Part shown: positions 1 to 6,575 of the stretch, piece by piece
Numbering within the stretch: position 1 is the stretch's first letter
Layout: the number at the start of each line of letters is the position of its first letter
Source: Deltaproteobacteria bacterium
Lineage (GTDB): Bacteria; Desulfobacterota; B13-G15; RBG-16-54-18
Length of the DNA stretch: 15,804 nt
Assembly: GCA_003646745.1 (NCBI GenBank)
Contig: QMLM01000012.1
Span: 1 to 15,804 of the forward strand
Direction: 5' to 3'
Translations under genes and position numbers: made by a program
Notes under the pieces: model-generated
What the model was told of the DNA's origin: nothing
Seen by the model: only the letters and a program-made list of their open reading frames with translations
The model's database searches: none

Positions 1-255
1 CATAGAGCTGCGGATATAGGACATGGTAAGTCGTGCTTTCTCCGCCATCCCCTTGGGGGTAAGAATATAACCCCACTGCCAGCGCCCGATGCGCTTCACC
101 TTGATATAACCCTTGGCGGCAAAGCGCTTCAGGTGCCAGTTGACTGTCCCCACCGCCACCCCTAACCTCGCAGCCAGATCTACTTGGCGGGCCTCAGGCT
201 CCTTGGCCAAGGCCTCCAGAAGCTCAAGTTCCCTGATTTCCTTCAACTTACCCAT
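1..255 (-). CDS. Winged-helix regulator, EPS-associated MarR-like (partial, C-terminus cut off)
   Basis: Only the first 85 codons lie in the window; the gene continues past the left edge. The ATG at 255 opens a frame beginning MGKLKEIRELELLEAL. A helix-turn-helix spans about residues 11-50 (DLAARLGVAVGTVNWHLKRF), and a wing follows with WGYILTPKG and then EKARLT. The 'LTPKG-x-x-EKARLT' end of the wing is what I recall of the EPS-associated MarR family, small regulators usually found beside exopolysaccharide or LPS gene clusters. The family call is from memory of that motif; that it is a DNA-binding winged helix is much safer. It has its own promoter and two small inverted repeats just upstream, which fits autoregulation. 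No strong Shine-Dalgarno precedes the ATG. A generic ArsR/MarR-type regulator is the alternative. Confidence 0.75.
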   Translation of the reverse strand, partial: MGKLKEIRELELLEALAKEPEARQVDLAARLGVAVGTVNWHLKRFAAKGYIKVKRIGRWQWGYILTPKGMAEKARLTMSYIRSSM

Positions 256-262
256 CTTTATT

Positions 263-289
263 TTCAAAAATTGAATTCATTAAATGAAT
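263..289 (-). promoter_or_regulatory. Candidate operator: two adjacent inverted repeats before the EPS-type regulator
   Basis: Two perfect palindromic units abut here. The first is ATTCATT-T-AATGAAT at 275-289 (7-base arms). The second is TTCAA-TTT-TTGAA on the minus strand at 263-275 (5-base arms). The first overlaps the last bases of the -10 box and the expected transcription start; the second lies between that and the start codon. This is where an autorepressor would be expected to bind. The region is AT-rich, so chance palindromes are possible, and binding is inferred. Confidence 0.45.
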
Positions 290-316
290 GATAAAATGAA
301 CAAACAAAAAAGTCAA
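288..316 (-). promoter_or_regulatory. Sigma70-type promoter for the EPS-type regulator
   Basis: On the minus strand a -35 box TTGACT (311-316) is followed after exactly 17 bases by a -10 box TATCAT (288-293). The transcript would start near 281, about 25 bases ahead of the start codon at 255. The flanks are AT-rich. It lies in the short gap after the cysteine desulfurase stop codon, so the regulator is probably a separate transcription unit. This is the best promoter match I found in the window. Confidence 0.6.
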
Positions 317-351
317 CATTAAAATAGTGATGGAACAACAGGGCATTAGGA

Positions 352-1488
352 TTAACTTGCAGCCCTTTGGTCTTTGGGCCAAAAAGGGGAGAGCTCGCGC
401 AGCCTTTGAATGATAGGAGGGAGTTTCTCTAAGATATAATTTATCTCATCCTCGGTGTTATACCTGCTGAGGGAGAAACGAATGGTGCCGTGGATGGCCG
501 AAGAGGGAACACTCATGGCCCCCAGGACATGGGACGGCTCTTGCTCCCCTGAGCTACAGGCAGAGCCTGAAGAGGCGGCGATCCCTTCCTCGCTCAACAT
601 CAATAAAATGGCCTCACCCTCCACTGCCTCAAAACTCATATTGCTGGTATTAGGAAGCCTATTTGCCCTATCTCCATTGACCAAGACCCCTGGTATCCTC
701 TCCAAGATCCCTTCCTCCAACCGGTCCCGCAAGGCCTTTATCTTCTGCTGCTCTTCGGCCATCGACTCTTTGGCCAGCATACAGGCCTTTCCCAGGCCGA
801 TAATGGAGGGGACATTTTCAGTACCTGCCCTGCGTCCACCCTCCTGGTGTCCGCCGATGAGATAGGGTATAAACTTGGTCCCCCCTCTTATGTACAAGGC
901 CCCGATTCCCTTGGGAGCATGGAGCTTGTGCCCTGAGAGTGAAAGCAGGTCAATTTTGCCGAAGCGCAAATCAATGGGGATCTTCCCTACAGCCTGCACT
1001 GCATCGCAGTGAAACACGACGCCCCTTTCCTTCACAATCTCCCCTATCTCCTCGATGGGAAAGATGACCCCGGTCTCGTTGTTGGCGTACATAATGCTTA
1101 CCAAAGCGGTATCATTTGTTATGGACTCTCGAAGCTCATCCAAATCGATCATCCCCTTACTATCTACAGCTAGGTAGGTAACTCCATACCCCTTCTGCTC
1201 TAAATACCTGCAGAGATTCAACACAGCGGGATGCTCAACCTGAGTGGTCACTATTCTTCTTTTTTCGGGATAGGAAGCAAGGGTGCCCATTATGGCTGCA
1301 TTGTCGCTTTCAGTGCCACAACTGGTGAATACGATCTCGTCAGGGTGGGCTCCCAAAAGGTCGGCCACCCGCTCTCTGGCTTCTCTGATCCTCTCTGCCA
1401 CCTTGCTACCAAAACGGTGAGGGCTCGAGGGATTGCCGTAGAGGTCACAAAAATAAGGTAACATCTCCTCCAGGACTTCGGGTGCCAC
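352..1488 (-). CDS. Cysteine desulfurase, NifS/IscS family (start region disrupted)
   Basis: This is a PLP enzyme that takes sulfur from L-cysteine as a protein persulfide, leaving alanine, for Fe-S clusters and tRNA thiolation. Numbering from the GTG at 1488, it shows SGHK with the PLP lysine at 188, HCDAVQ at 160-165, RRAGTEN at 219-225 and the catalytic Cys311 in SSGSACSSG. That GTG is not a convincing start. The same frame is homologous further upstream, encoding VYLDSNATTR to about 1518, which contains the family's conserved D-x-N-A-T-T motif, and no Shine-Dalgarno precedes the GTG. No ATG, GTG or TTG exists upstream in frame before a stop at 1615-1617. Removing one base from the purine runs at 1519-1535 would place a GTG at 1535-1537 in frame. 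No iscU or other isc gene is visible, so the nifS/iscS subgroup is left open. Confidence 0.9.
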   Translation of the reverse strand: MAPEVLEEMLPYFCDLYGNPSSPHRFGSKVAERIREARERVADLLGAHPDEIVFTSCGTESDNAAIMGTLASYPEKRRIVTTQVEHPAVLNLCRYLEQKGYGVTYLAVDSKGMIDLDELRESITNDTALVSIMYANNETGVIFPIEEIGEIVKERGVVFHCDAVQAVGKIPIDLRFGKIDLLSLSGHKLHAPKGIGALYIRGGTKFIPYLIGGHQEGGRRAGTENVPSIIGLGKACMLAKESMAEEQQKIKALRDRLEEGILERIPGVLVNGDRANRLPNTSNMSFEAVEGEAILLMLSEEGIAASSGSACSSGEQEPSHVLGAMSVPSSAIHGTIRFSLSRYNTEDEINYILEKLPPIIQRLRELSPFWPKDQRAAS

Positions 1489-3275
1489 ACGGGTAGTGGC
1501 GTTGCTATCAAGGTATACCTCCCTCCTTTCTCCCCACCCTTTTTGCCTCTGCGGGATCGGTTCTTCTGCAATTCCCCCTGGATTACCTCTCCCAACTTGA
1601 AGGTGATCTCCTCCTCAACCCCCATATATCTCTTTAGCTCTTCCTTTTCCCTTTTACGCATCAGCCCCTTGATGCTCAGGCCGATCTTTCTCTCCTTGGG
1701 ATCGATATTGATAATGAGAGCGCTGACGGTATCTCCCACCTTCAGGACATCAGAGGGACGCTCCACCTTCTGTGAGCTTGTGCCAAGCTCAGATACATGA
1801 ATCAACCCCTCCAATTCTTCTTCCAACTCTACGAAGGCCCCAAAGTCGGTGAGACTAGTGACCTTTCCAGTAACTACTTGTCCTACCTTATATCTTTGCG
1901 GAACCGTCTCCCACGGATCTGGCCGCAATTGTTTTATGCCCAGAGAAAACCTCTCGTTCTCCTTATCTATCTTCAGGACAATGGCCTCTACCTCTTGCCC
2001 CCTTTTATAAATCTCGGCAGGGTTTTTGATCTTTTTGGTCCAAGACATCTCCGAGACATGCACCAAACCATCAATCCCCTCATCAATCCCGATGAAGATC
2101 CCGAAATCGGTCACCGTCTTGACCTGGCCAACGATTTTTGTCCCTACCGGATATTTCTCCTCGATGATGTCCCAGGGGTTGGGCTCAATCTGCTTCATCC
2201 CGAGGGAGATGCGTTTCCTCTCCTTGTCCACATTCAATACCATCGCCTCTACGATATCGCCGATGTTTACATATTTGGAGGGATGCTTGATCTTTTTGGT
2301 CCAAGACATCTCCGAAACATGCACCAAACCCTCTACTCCCTCCTCCAGTTCTACAAAGACCCCGTAATCTGTGATGCTCACCGCTTTGCCCCTTACCCTA
2401 GAGCCTACAGGGTATTTTCCCTCTACCAAACTCCATGGATCGGGTGTAAGTTGCTTAAGGCCTAAAGACACCCTTCCAGTGCCCCCATCATAGTTTATCA
2501 CCTTTACTTGGATGCGGTCCCCGATAGAAAAGCGTTCGGAAGGGTGGCCTACTCTCCCCCAGGAGATATCAGTGATATGCAACAACCCATCCACCCCGCC
2601 AAGATCGACGAAGACCCCGTAATCCGTAATGTTCTTAACAGTCCCTTCTACCACTGCCCCTACGTATAACTTGCTCAAGGTTTCCTTCCGCAAGGCCTCC
2701 CTCTCCTCCTCCAAGAGGACCCGGCGGGAAAGCACGATGTTGCCACGCCGACGGTTGAACTTCAGGATCTTAAACCTGAAGCTCTTACCGATAAGTTTAT
2801 CTAAATCCCGCACTGGATGTAGATCAACTTGGGAACCTGGCAAAAAGGCAGGCACCCCTACATCCACCGTCAAACCACCTTTTACCCGAGAAACCACCAC
2901 TCCTTCGATGACCCCATCTCCCCTATGGCATACCCGACTAATCTCATCCCATACCTTCATTTTGTCGGCTTTGTCTTTGGAGAGGATGATGATCCCTTCC
3001 TCATCTTCCCTGCGCTCCAGATAAACATCTACCTCATCCCCTTCTTTCACCTCCAGCTTGCCTTCTCGGTTATAAAATTCCGCAACCGGTATCTGCCCCT
3101 CCGATTTATAACCCACATCTATGGTCACAAAATCCTTACCCACCTCAATCACCCTTCCTCTGATTATCTCTCCTTCCTCTATCTCTCGAAAGGTCTTCCC
3201 ATAGAACTCCCGCAGATCCCCTTCATCATGCTGCGTGTCTACTTGTTCATTGTTTATCTCCCTTTTTTCCTCCAT
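1290..3275 (-). CDS. rpsA: 30S ribosomal protein S1, six S1 domains (C-terminus reads through out of frame)
   Basis: S1 binds mRNA on the small ribosomal subunit and helps translation initiation. Six S1 (OB-fold) domains lie at about residues 35-100, 120-185, 206-273, 293-360, 380-447 and 467-535. The last four carry typical motifs such as TDYGVFV, GLLHI and GLVHVSEMSW. Domains 1 and 2 are the divergent ribosome-binding pair, with FLPGS at 144-148. S1-like sequence ends in a basic tail near residue 585 (about position 1520). The remaining 76 residues up to 1290 are a wrong-frame reading of the desulfurase gene and not S1; after a one-base correction the gene would end at 1508. The ATG at 3275 follows AGGGGG with a 9-base spacing. 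The gene sits after cmk and ispH, a common order, with a probable promoter of its own. Confidence 0.93.
   Translation of the reverse strand: MEEKREINNEQVDTQHDEGDLREFYGKTFREIEEGEIIRGRVIEVGKDFVTIDVGYKSEGQIPVAEFYNREGKLEVKEGDEVDVYLERREDEEGIIILSKDKADKMKVWDEISRVCHRGDGVIEGVVVSRVKGGLTVDVGVPAFLPGSQVDLHPVRDLDKLIGKSFRFKILKFNRRRGNIVLSRRVLLEEEREALRKETLSKLYVGAVVEGTVKNITDYGVFVDLGGVDGLLHITDISWGRVGHPSERFSIGDRIQVKVINYDGGTGRVSLGLKQLTPDPWSLVEGKYPVGSRVRGKAVSITDYGVFVELEEGVEGLVHVSEMSWTKKIKHPSKYVNIGDIVEAMVLNVDKERKRISLGMKQIEPNPWDIIEEKYPVGTKIVGQVKTVTDFGIFIGIDEGIDGLVHVSEMSWTKKIKNPAEIYKRGQEVEAIVLKIDKENERFSLGIKQLRPDPWETVPQRYKVGQVVTGKVTSLTDFGAFVELEEELEGLIHVSELGTSSQKVERPSDVLKVGDTVSALIINIDPKERKIGLSIKGLMRKREKEELKRYMGVEEEITFKLGEVIQGELQKNRSRRGKKGGEKGGRYTLIATPLPVWHPKSWRRCYLIFVTSTAIPRALTVLVARWQRGSEKPESGWPTFWEPTLTRSYSPVVALKATMQP
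1505..1540 (-). other. Probable one-base frameshift at the rpsA / cysteine desulfurase junction
   Basis: The minus strand here is a purine-rich tract with runs of GGGG, AAA and GGG. As read, rpsA passes through without stopping and continues out of frame inside the desulfurase gene, while the desulfurase frame has no usable start. Deleting one base in this tract gives rpsA the tandem stops TGA-TAG at 1505-1510 and gives the desulfurase a GTG start at 1535-1537, preceded by AGAGG about 8 bases upstream. One change repairs both genes. A sequencing or assembly indel in a homopolymer is the simplest reading; a genuine mutation or a recoding site cannot be excluded from sequence alone. Confidence 0.6.
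2026..2330 (-). repeat. Pair of 44-base near-identical direct repeats inside rpsA
   Basis: Positions 2026-2069 and 2287-2330 match at 43 of 44 bases, 261 bases (87 codons) apart. They encode the same segment, GLVHVSEMSWTKKIK, in S1 domains 4 and 5. Protein similarity between S1 domains is expected. Near-complete identity at synonymous positions is more than the rest of the two domains shows. Confidence 0.85.
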
Positions 3276-3290
3276 TAACGTTAACCCCCT
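3275..3290 (-). promoter_or_regulatory. rpsA ribosome binding site with a palindrome at the start codon
   Basis: On the minus strand AGGGGG (3285-3290) is followed by TTAACGTTAA, a perfect 10-base palindrome at 3275-3284 whose last A is the first base of the ATG. The Shine-Dalgarno to ATG spacing is 9 bases. It may be incidental. Confidence 0.4.
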
Positions 3291-3319
3291 AAGATATTTT
3301 CCTCAGAGCCTAAAAAAGA

Positions 3320-3348
3320 ATTATATACCATAAAAAAAGAAGAAAAAC
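3320..3348 (-). promoter_or_regulatory. Probable promoter upstream of rpsA
   Basis: The 88-base gap between ispH and rpsA is very AT-rich and contains a consensus -10 box TATAAT at 3320-3325, with a TG two bases before TATATA (extended -10 character). The hexamer 17 bases upstream is only GTTTTT (3343-3348), so the -35 is poor. A T-run follows the -10 box. Independent transcription of rpsA in addition to the upstream operon is plausible, since S1 is needed in large amounts. Confidence 0.4.
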
Positions 3349-3363
3349 CAAAATAAAATTAAG

Positions 3364-4197
3364 TCAAATCTTCTCTACCTCTTCTTTCACCTTAACAAGC
3401 AACCAATCCGGGGTAGAGGCACCAGCTGTAATCCCCACCTTTTGGACTCCTGCAAACCAGCGACGGTCTAGCTCCTGCTCCGTCTCCACATGATGGGTAT
3501 TTGGCTGTACCTGGCGGCAGAGAGTGGCCAGTCGGGTAGTATTGGCGCTATTATAGCCACCGATAACTATCATACATTCCACCTCCTGGGCCAGTTTCAC
3601 CGATTCCTGCTGCCGGATATAGGTGGCATCACATATGGTATTAAAGGCCCTAACTTCTTGTGCCACAAGCAGTGCTTGGGATACCACCTCCTGAAAGTCT
3701 TTGTAAAATTGTGTAGTCTGGGCTATTACTGCCAACTTCTTCACCCCTGACAATGACTCAAGCTCTTGGGCAGATCCGGCCACCAATCCCTCTCCCTTTA
3801 TGTAACTGAGGATACCCTGAACCTCCGGATGCCCCTTATCCCCCACGATTACCACTAAGTATCCCTTCTTGCTGAGAGAAGAAGCATACTTTTGGGCCTT
3901 TTTGACAAATGGGCAGGTGGCATCTACTACTTTTAGCCCGCGCTTCTGGGCCAAGTTCATCTCCTCCAGAGTAACTCCGTGAGAGCGAAAAATCACCGTC
4001 CCTCCCTTCACCTCATCCAAATCTTCCACAACTCCAACCCCTTCCTCTCCTAGCCTTCTCACCACTTGAGGGTTGTGTATTAATGGGCCCAACGAATATA
4101 TAGGGGGAGGGCACCTACGGGCCGCTGTAAAGGCCATCTTAATGGCCCGCCTTACCCCAAAACAAAATCCGGCCCTATTTGCCACCATCACCTGCAC
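3364..4197 (-). CDS. ispH: 4-hydroxy-3-methylbut-2-enyl diphosphate reductase
   Basis: IspH carries out the last step of the MEP isoprenoid pathway, reducing HMBPP to IPP and DMAPP with a 4Fe-4S cluster. The cluster ligands are visible as Cys12 (AGFCFGVRRA), Cys95 (DATCPFVKK) and Cys189 (TICDATYIRQQE). The substrate-site histidines are His41 (LIHNPQVV), His73 (FRSHGV) and His123 (GHPEVQG), with the catalytic Glu125. Near the C-terminus are GGYNSANT and GITAGASTPDW. At 277 residues it is slightly shorter than the usual 300-320. The start is a GTG at 4197 with GAGGGGGT about 5 bases upstream; an ATG three codons later is the alternative. The first 23 bases overlap the end of cmk, so translation is probably coupled. 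Confidence 0.96.
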   Translation of the reverse strand: MQVMVANRAGFCFGVRRAIKMAFTAARRCPPPIYSLGPLIHNPQVVRRLGEEGVGVVEDLDEVKGGTVIFRSHGVTLEEMNLAQKRGLKVVDATCPFVKKAQKYASSLSKKGYLVVIVGDKGHPEVQGILSYIKGEGLVAGSAQELESLSGVKKLAVIAQTTQFYKDFQEVVSQALLVAQEVRAFNTICDATYIRQQESVKLAQEVECMIVIGGYNSANTTRLATLCRQVQPNTHHVETEQELDRRWFAGVQKVGITAGASTPDWLLVKVKEEVEKI

Positions 4198-4870
4198 CGT
4201 TACCCCCTCTTTTGCTGATTTCCGCCAGCATCTTCTGTACCACCTCCTCTGGGCTCATTCCGGTAGAATCTATATAGAATGCACCTTGCGCCATCTGTAG
4301 GGGGGCGACCTTCCTATTTTGATCCTCCTGGTCTCTTTTGATGGTCTCCTCTATTACCTGGGATAGGTCGGCAGAAATACCCCGGGCAAGAAGTTCTCGA
4401 TACCTCCTTCTGCCCCTCTCTTGAGGTGTGGCGTCCAAGTAAAACTTGACATCAGCCTGGGGGAAAACTACCGTTCCCATATCTCTCCCCTCGGCCACCA
4501 CCCCTGGGCCTCCCACCCTCCTCTGCAGTTGGGTCATGGCCTCTCTGACCACCCTCTGCTGAGATATCTTGGAGGCCAGCATGCTTATCTCCGGTGTCCT
4601 AATGGCTTCGGTAACATCCCTACCGTCGCAGTACACCCTCTGTCCCTGCTCAGCCTCCTCAAATTTTATCTCTATTTCGGCGCATAATCTCCTCAACTCC
4701 TCAGTCATTTCGGGAGTTATGCCCTCCTGCTCTGCCTTCAGGGCCACAACTCGATACGTAGCACCGGTATCGAGATATCTATATCCCAACTTTTTAGCCA
4801 GGATTCGGGCCACAGTGCTTTTGCCAGCCCCGGCTGGACCATCGATGACAATTAACAGCTTTTTTGCCAC
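4175..4870 (-). CDS. cmk: Cytidylate kinase
   Basis: Cytidylate kinase phosphorylates CMP and dCMP with ATP, in pyrimidine nucleotide salvage. The P-loop GPAGAGKST is at residues 11-19. It is followed by YLDTGATYR (the substrate-lid start), then GRDVTEAIR and SMLASKISQQ, and then AEGRDMGTVVFP, all diagnostic of this kinase rather than of adenylate or uridylate kinases. The length of 231 is normal. The start is a GTG at 4870 inside the last codons of hisC, a 19-base overlap. The purine stretch GAGAG lies directly against the GTG, so initiation probably depends on ribosomes terminating on hisC. The 3' end overlaps ispH by 23 bases. The order hisC-cmk-ispH-rpsA suggests one cotranscribed block. 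Confidence 0.96.
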   Translation of the reverse strand: MAKKLLIVIDGPAGAGKSTVARILAKKLGYRYLDTGATYRVVALKAEQEGITPEMTEELRRLCAEIEIKFEEAEQGQRVYCDGRDVTEAIRTPEISMLASKISQQRVVREAMTQLQRRVGGPGVVAEGRDMGTVVFPQADVKFYLDATPQERGRRRYRELLARGISADLSQVIEETIKRDQEDQNRKVAPLQMAQGAFYIDSTGMSPEEVVQKMLAEISKRGGNGAGDGGK

Positions 4871-5937
4871 CTCTCTAAGGCTTGAATAAACCTTTTGTTC
4901 TCCTCAGGTAGACCAATGGTAACCCTTAAATACTCCCCAAGGCCATATCCTTCCATGCTCCGCACCACTATCCCCTCCTGCAGGAGTTTGTGTCTCACTT
5001 CTGTGGCATGGGACCCAAAATGTACAAGGATGAAGTTGGCCTCGGTGGGAACGAAGGGAAGGCCCAAACGGGCCAGCTCTGTATAGAGATACCTCTTACC
5101 CTCTTTATTCATCCTGGAGGTCCTTTCTATGTGCTCCTCATCCTCTAAAGCCGCCTGGGCCCCCACCAGCGCCAAGAGGCTGACGTTAAATGGCTGACGC
5201 ACCTTCTCCATCTGCTCTATTAGCTCCTTGTGAGCTAATCCGTACCCTATCCTGAGGCCGGCCAGCCCATAGAACTTGGAAAAGGTCTTTGTAATAATAA
5301 CCCATTTTTCCCCCTTCAGGTAATCTGAATAAAAGGGGTAATCGGTAGAAGTTACATATTCGCCGTAGGCCTCGTCCACCAAGACCACCACACCGGTGGG
5401 AAGACGCCCCAAGAAGTCCTTGAACTGCAAACGAGTGAAGATAGTCCCAGTGGGATTATTGGGGTTGCTTAAAAAAATAAGTTTGGTCCTGGAGCTTACC
5501 CTCTGAAGAATACCCATTAGGTCGATCTTAAAATCCCTCAGGTGAATGGGAATGCAAATTCCTCCCTGAGCTTGGGCGACAATTCGATAAAAGGCGAAGG
5601 TGGGCTCAGGCAGCAACACCTCTTCTGCCTCCCTTAAAAAGGTCCTTGCGGCCAACTCAATGACCTCGTTGGAACCATTGCCCAAAATGATATTTTCACT
5701 GGAGAGTCCCAACCTGTGCGCCAGCTTCTGCTTAAGGTCTCTTCCCGTCCCATCAGGGTATCGATGGAGGTACTTCAGGGACTTGGCAATGGCGTCTATG
5801 GCCTTTGGAGAGGGGCCCAAGGGGTTTTCATTGGCAGAAAGACGAACGAGCTCCTCTTCTGCCCGCCAGTCTCTCCCCTTAGGATAGGGAGGTAACCCCA
5901 AAATATAATCGGCCACTATTCCCTTAAGCCCAGACAT
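4852..5937 (-). CDS. hisC: Histidinol-phosphate aminotransferase
   Basis: HisC is a class I/II PLP aminotransferase that converts imidazole acetol phosphate to histidinol phosphate in histidine synthesis. Counting from the ATG at 5937 (361 residues), it has the N-terminal SANENPLGPSP at 34-44, SNPNNPTG at 157-164, VDEAYGEY at 187-194 with PLP-binding Asp188 and Tyr191, the Schiff-base Lys221 in TFSKFYGLAGLRIGYG, and Arg338 in YLRVTIG for the carboxylate. The frame stays open to 6036, but those 33 codons lie inside the PHP gene and do not resemble HisC, so the later ATG is chosen. It overlaps the PHP gene by 22 bases and has little Shine-Dalgarno. A GTG seven codons further in, with AAGGGA just ahead, is another possible start. 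HisC-like enzymes can also act on aromatic substrates. Confidence 0.93.
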   Translation of the reverse strand: MSGLKGIVADYILGLPPYPKGRDWRAEEELVRLSANENPLGPSPKAIDAIAKSLKYLHRYPDGTGRDLKQKLAHRLGLSSENIILGNGSNEVIELAARTFLREAEEVLLPEPTFAFYRIVAQAQGGICIPIHLRDFKIDLMGILQRVSSRTKLIFLSNPNNPTGTIFTRLQFKDFLGRLPTGVVVLVDEAYGEYVTSTDYPFYSDYLKGEKWVIITKTFSKFYGLAGLRIGYGLAHKELIEQMEKVRQPFNVSLLALVGAQAALEDEEHIERTSRMNKEGKRYLYTELARLGLPFVPTEANFILVHFGSHATEVRHKLLQEGIVVRSMEGYGLGEYLRVTIGLPEENKRFIQALERWQKSC

Positions 5938-6575
5938 TGCTGCACAATTTGCTCTGCATTTTTCATTATTTTTTGGAAATCCTCCTGCTCCAGTCCAGCC
6001 CCCATGACGATCTCCTGCAAATGGTCCACCGGCCAAATATCACCAGGAGCATGAGCATCGCTATTCAATATCAGAGGGGCCCCTATCTTTTGAGCCAATT
6101 TGGCCACGTGACCATTGGTTAGGGAATGACCTTTGCGTGAGGTCAACTCTAGATAAACAGAGTGCTGTTTAGCTAATAGAACCTCCTCCTCTGAAATAAG
6201 GCCTGGATGGGCCAATATGTCGACAGAGGCCTCAATGGCCATCCTGTTGGTTCCCGGCGCTACCGGCTCCACTATGCTCTCCCCATGGACCAGCACCAGC
6301 TTAGCCCCTAACTTCCTGCTTCTGCTGACCAACTCCGGTATAGCTGCAGGGGGGACGTAAGTAAGCTCGATCCCCGGGATTACCTTTATCCCTCCTTGAC
6401 GGTTGACCTGCTCACAGAATAGTAAAAGTTTCGGGATAATGAGCTCTAGATTAGAGCTGTCCCCGTGGTCGGTTATAGCCAAGGCCCGGTAGCCAGCCGC
6501 CTCAAACCTCCTGGCCAACTCGGATGGAATAAGTTCCCCGTCACTAAACAAAGAATGAGTGTGCAAGTCTATCAT
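5916..6575 (-). CDS. PHP-domain phosphoesterase, probable histidinol-phosphate phosphatase-like
   Basis: This is a compact 219-residue PHP-fold metal enzyme. The metal-binding motifs appear in order: DLHTHSLFSDG (His5, His7, Asp12), ITDHGD (His37), PGIEL (Glu70), VHGES (His97), LAHPG (His123), ELTSRKGH around 143-150, and NSDAH (Asp173, His175). PHP enzymes hydrolyse phosphate esters; the HisK-type histidinol phosphatase belongs here. The 22-base overlap with hisC, whose product it could dephosphorylate after reduction of the pathway intermediates, makes histidinol-phosphate phosphatase the leading guess. It is shorter than classical HisK (about 260-270), so another small phosphoester is possible. 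The ATG at 6575 has GGAG about 10 bases upstream. It looks like the first gene of the PHP-hisC-cmk-ispH operon. Confidence 0.85.
   Translation of the reverse strand: MIDLHTHSLFSDGELIPSELARRFEAAGYRALAITDHGDSSNLELIIPKLLLFCEQVNRQGGIKVIPGIELTYVPPAAIPELVSRSRKLGAKLVLVHGESIVEPVAPGTNRMAIEASVDILAHPGLISEEEVLLAKQHSVYLELTSRKGHSLTNGHVAKLAQKIGAPLILNSDAHAPGDIWPVDHLQEIVMGAGLEQEDFQKIMKNAEQIVQQCLGLRE

Noticed and set aside
1515..1545. Programmed -1 frameshift producing an S1-desulfurase fusion
   Set aside because: There is no A-AAA-AAG-type heptamer, and the Shine-Dalgarno-like purines lie downstream of the A-run rather than upstream; a one-base indel explains both genes more simply. Kept only as an alternative in the junction finding.
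1797..2465. Open frame of 222 codons on the plus strand inside rpsA
   Set aside because: It is antisense to well-conserved S1 domains, has no ribosome binding site and no recognisable protein features; it is a by-product of the codon composition of rpsA. The other plus-strand frames in the window are rejected for the same reason.
5938..6036. N-terminal extension of hisC
   Set aside because: The extra 33 codons lie inside the conserved PHP gene in another frame and do not resemble HisC.
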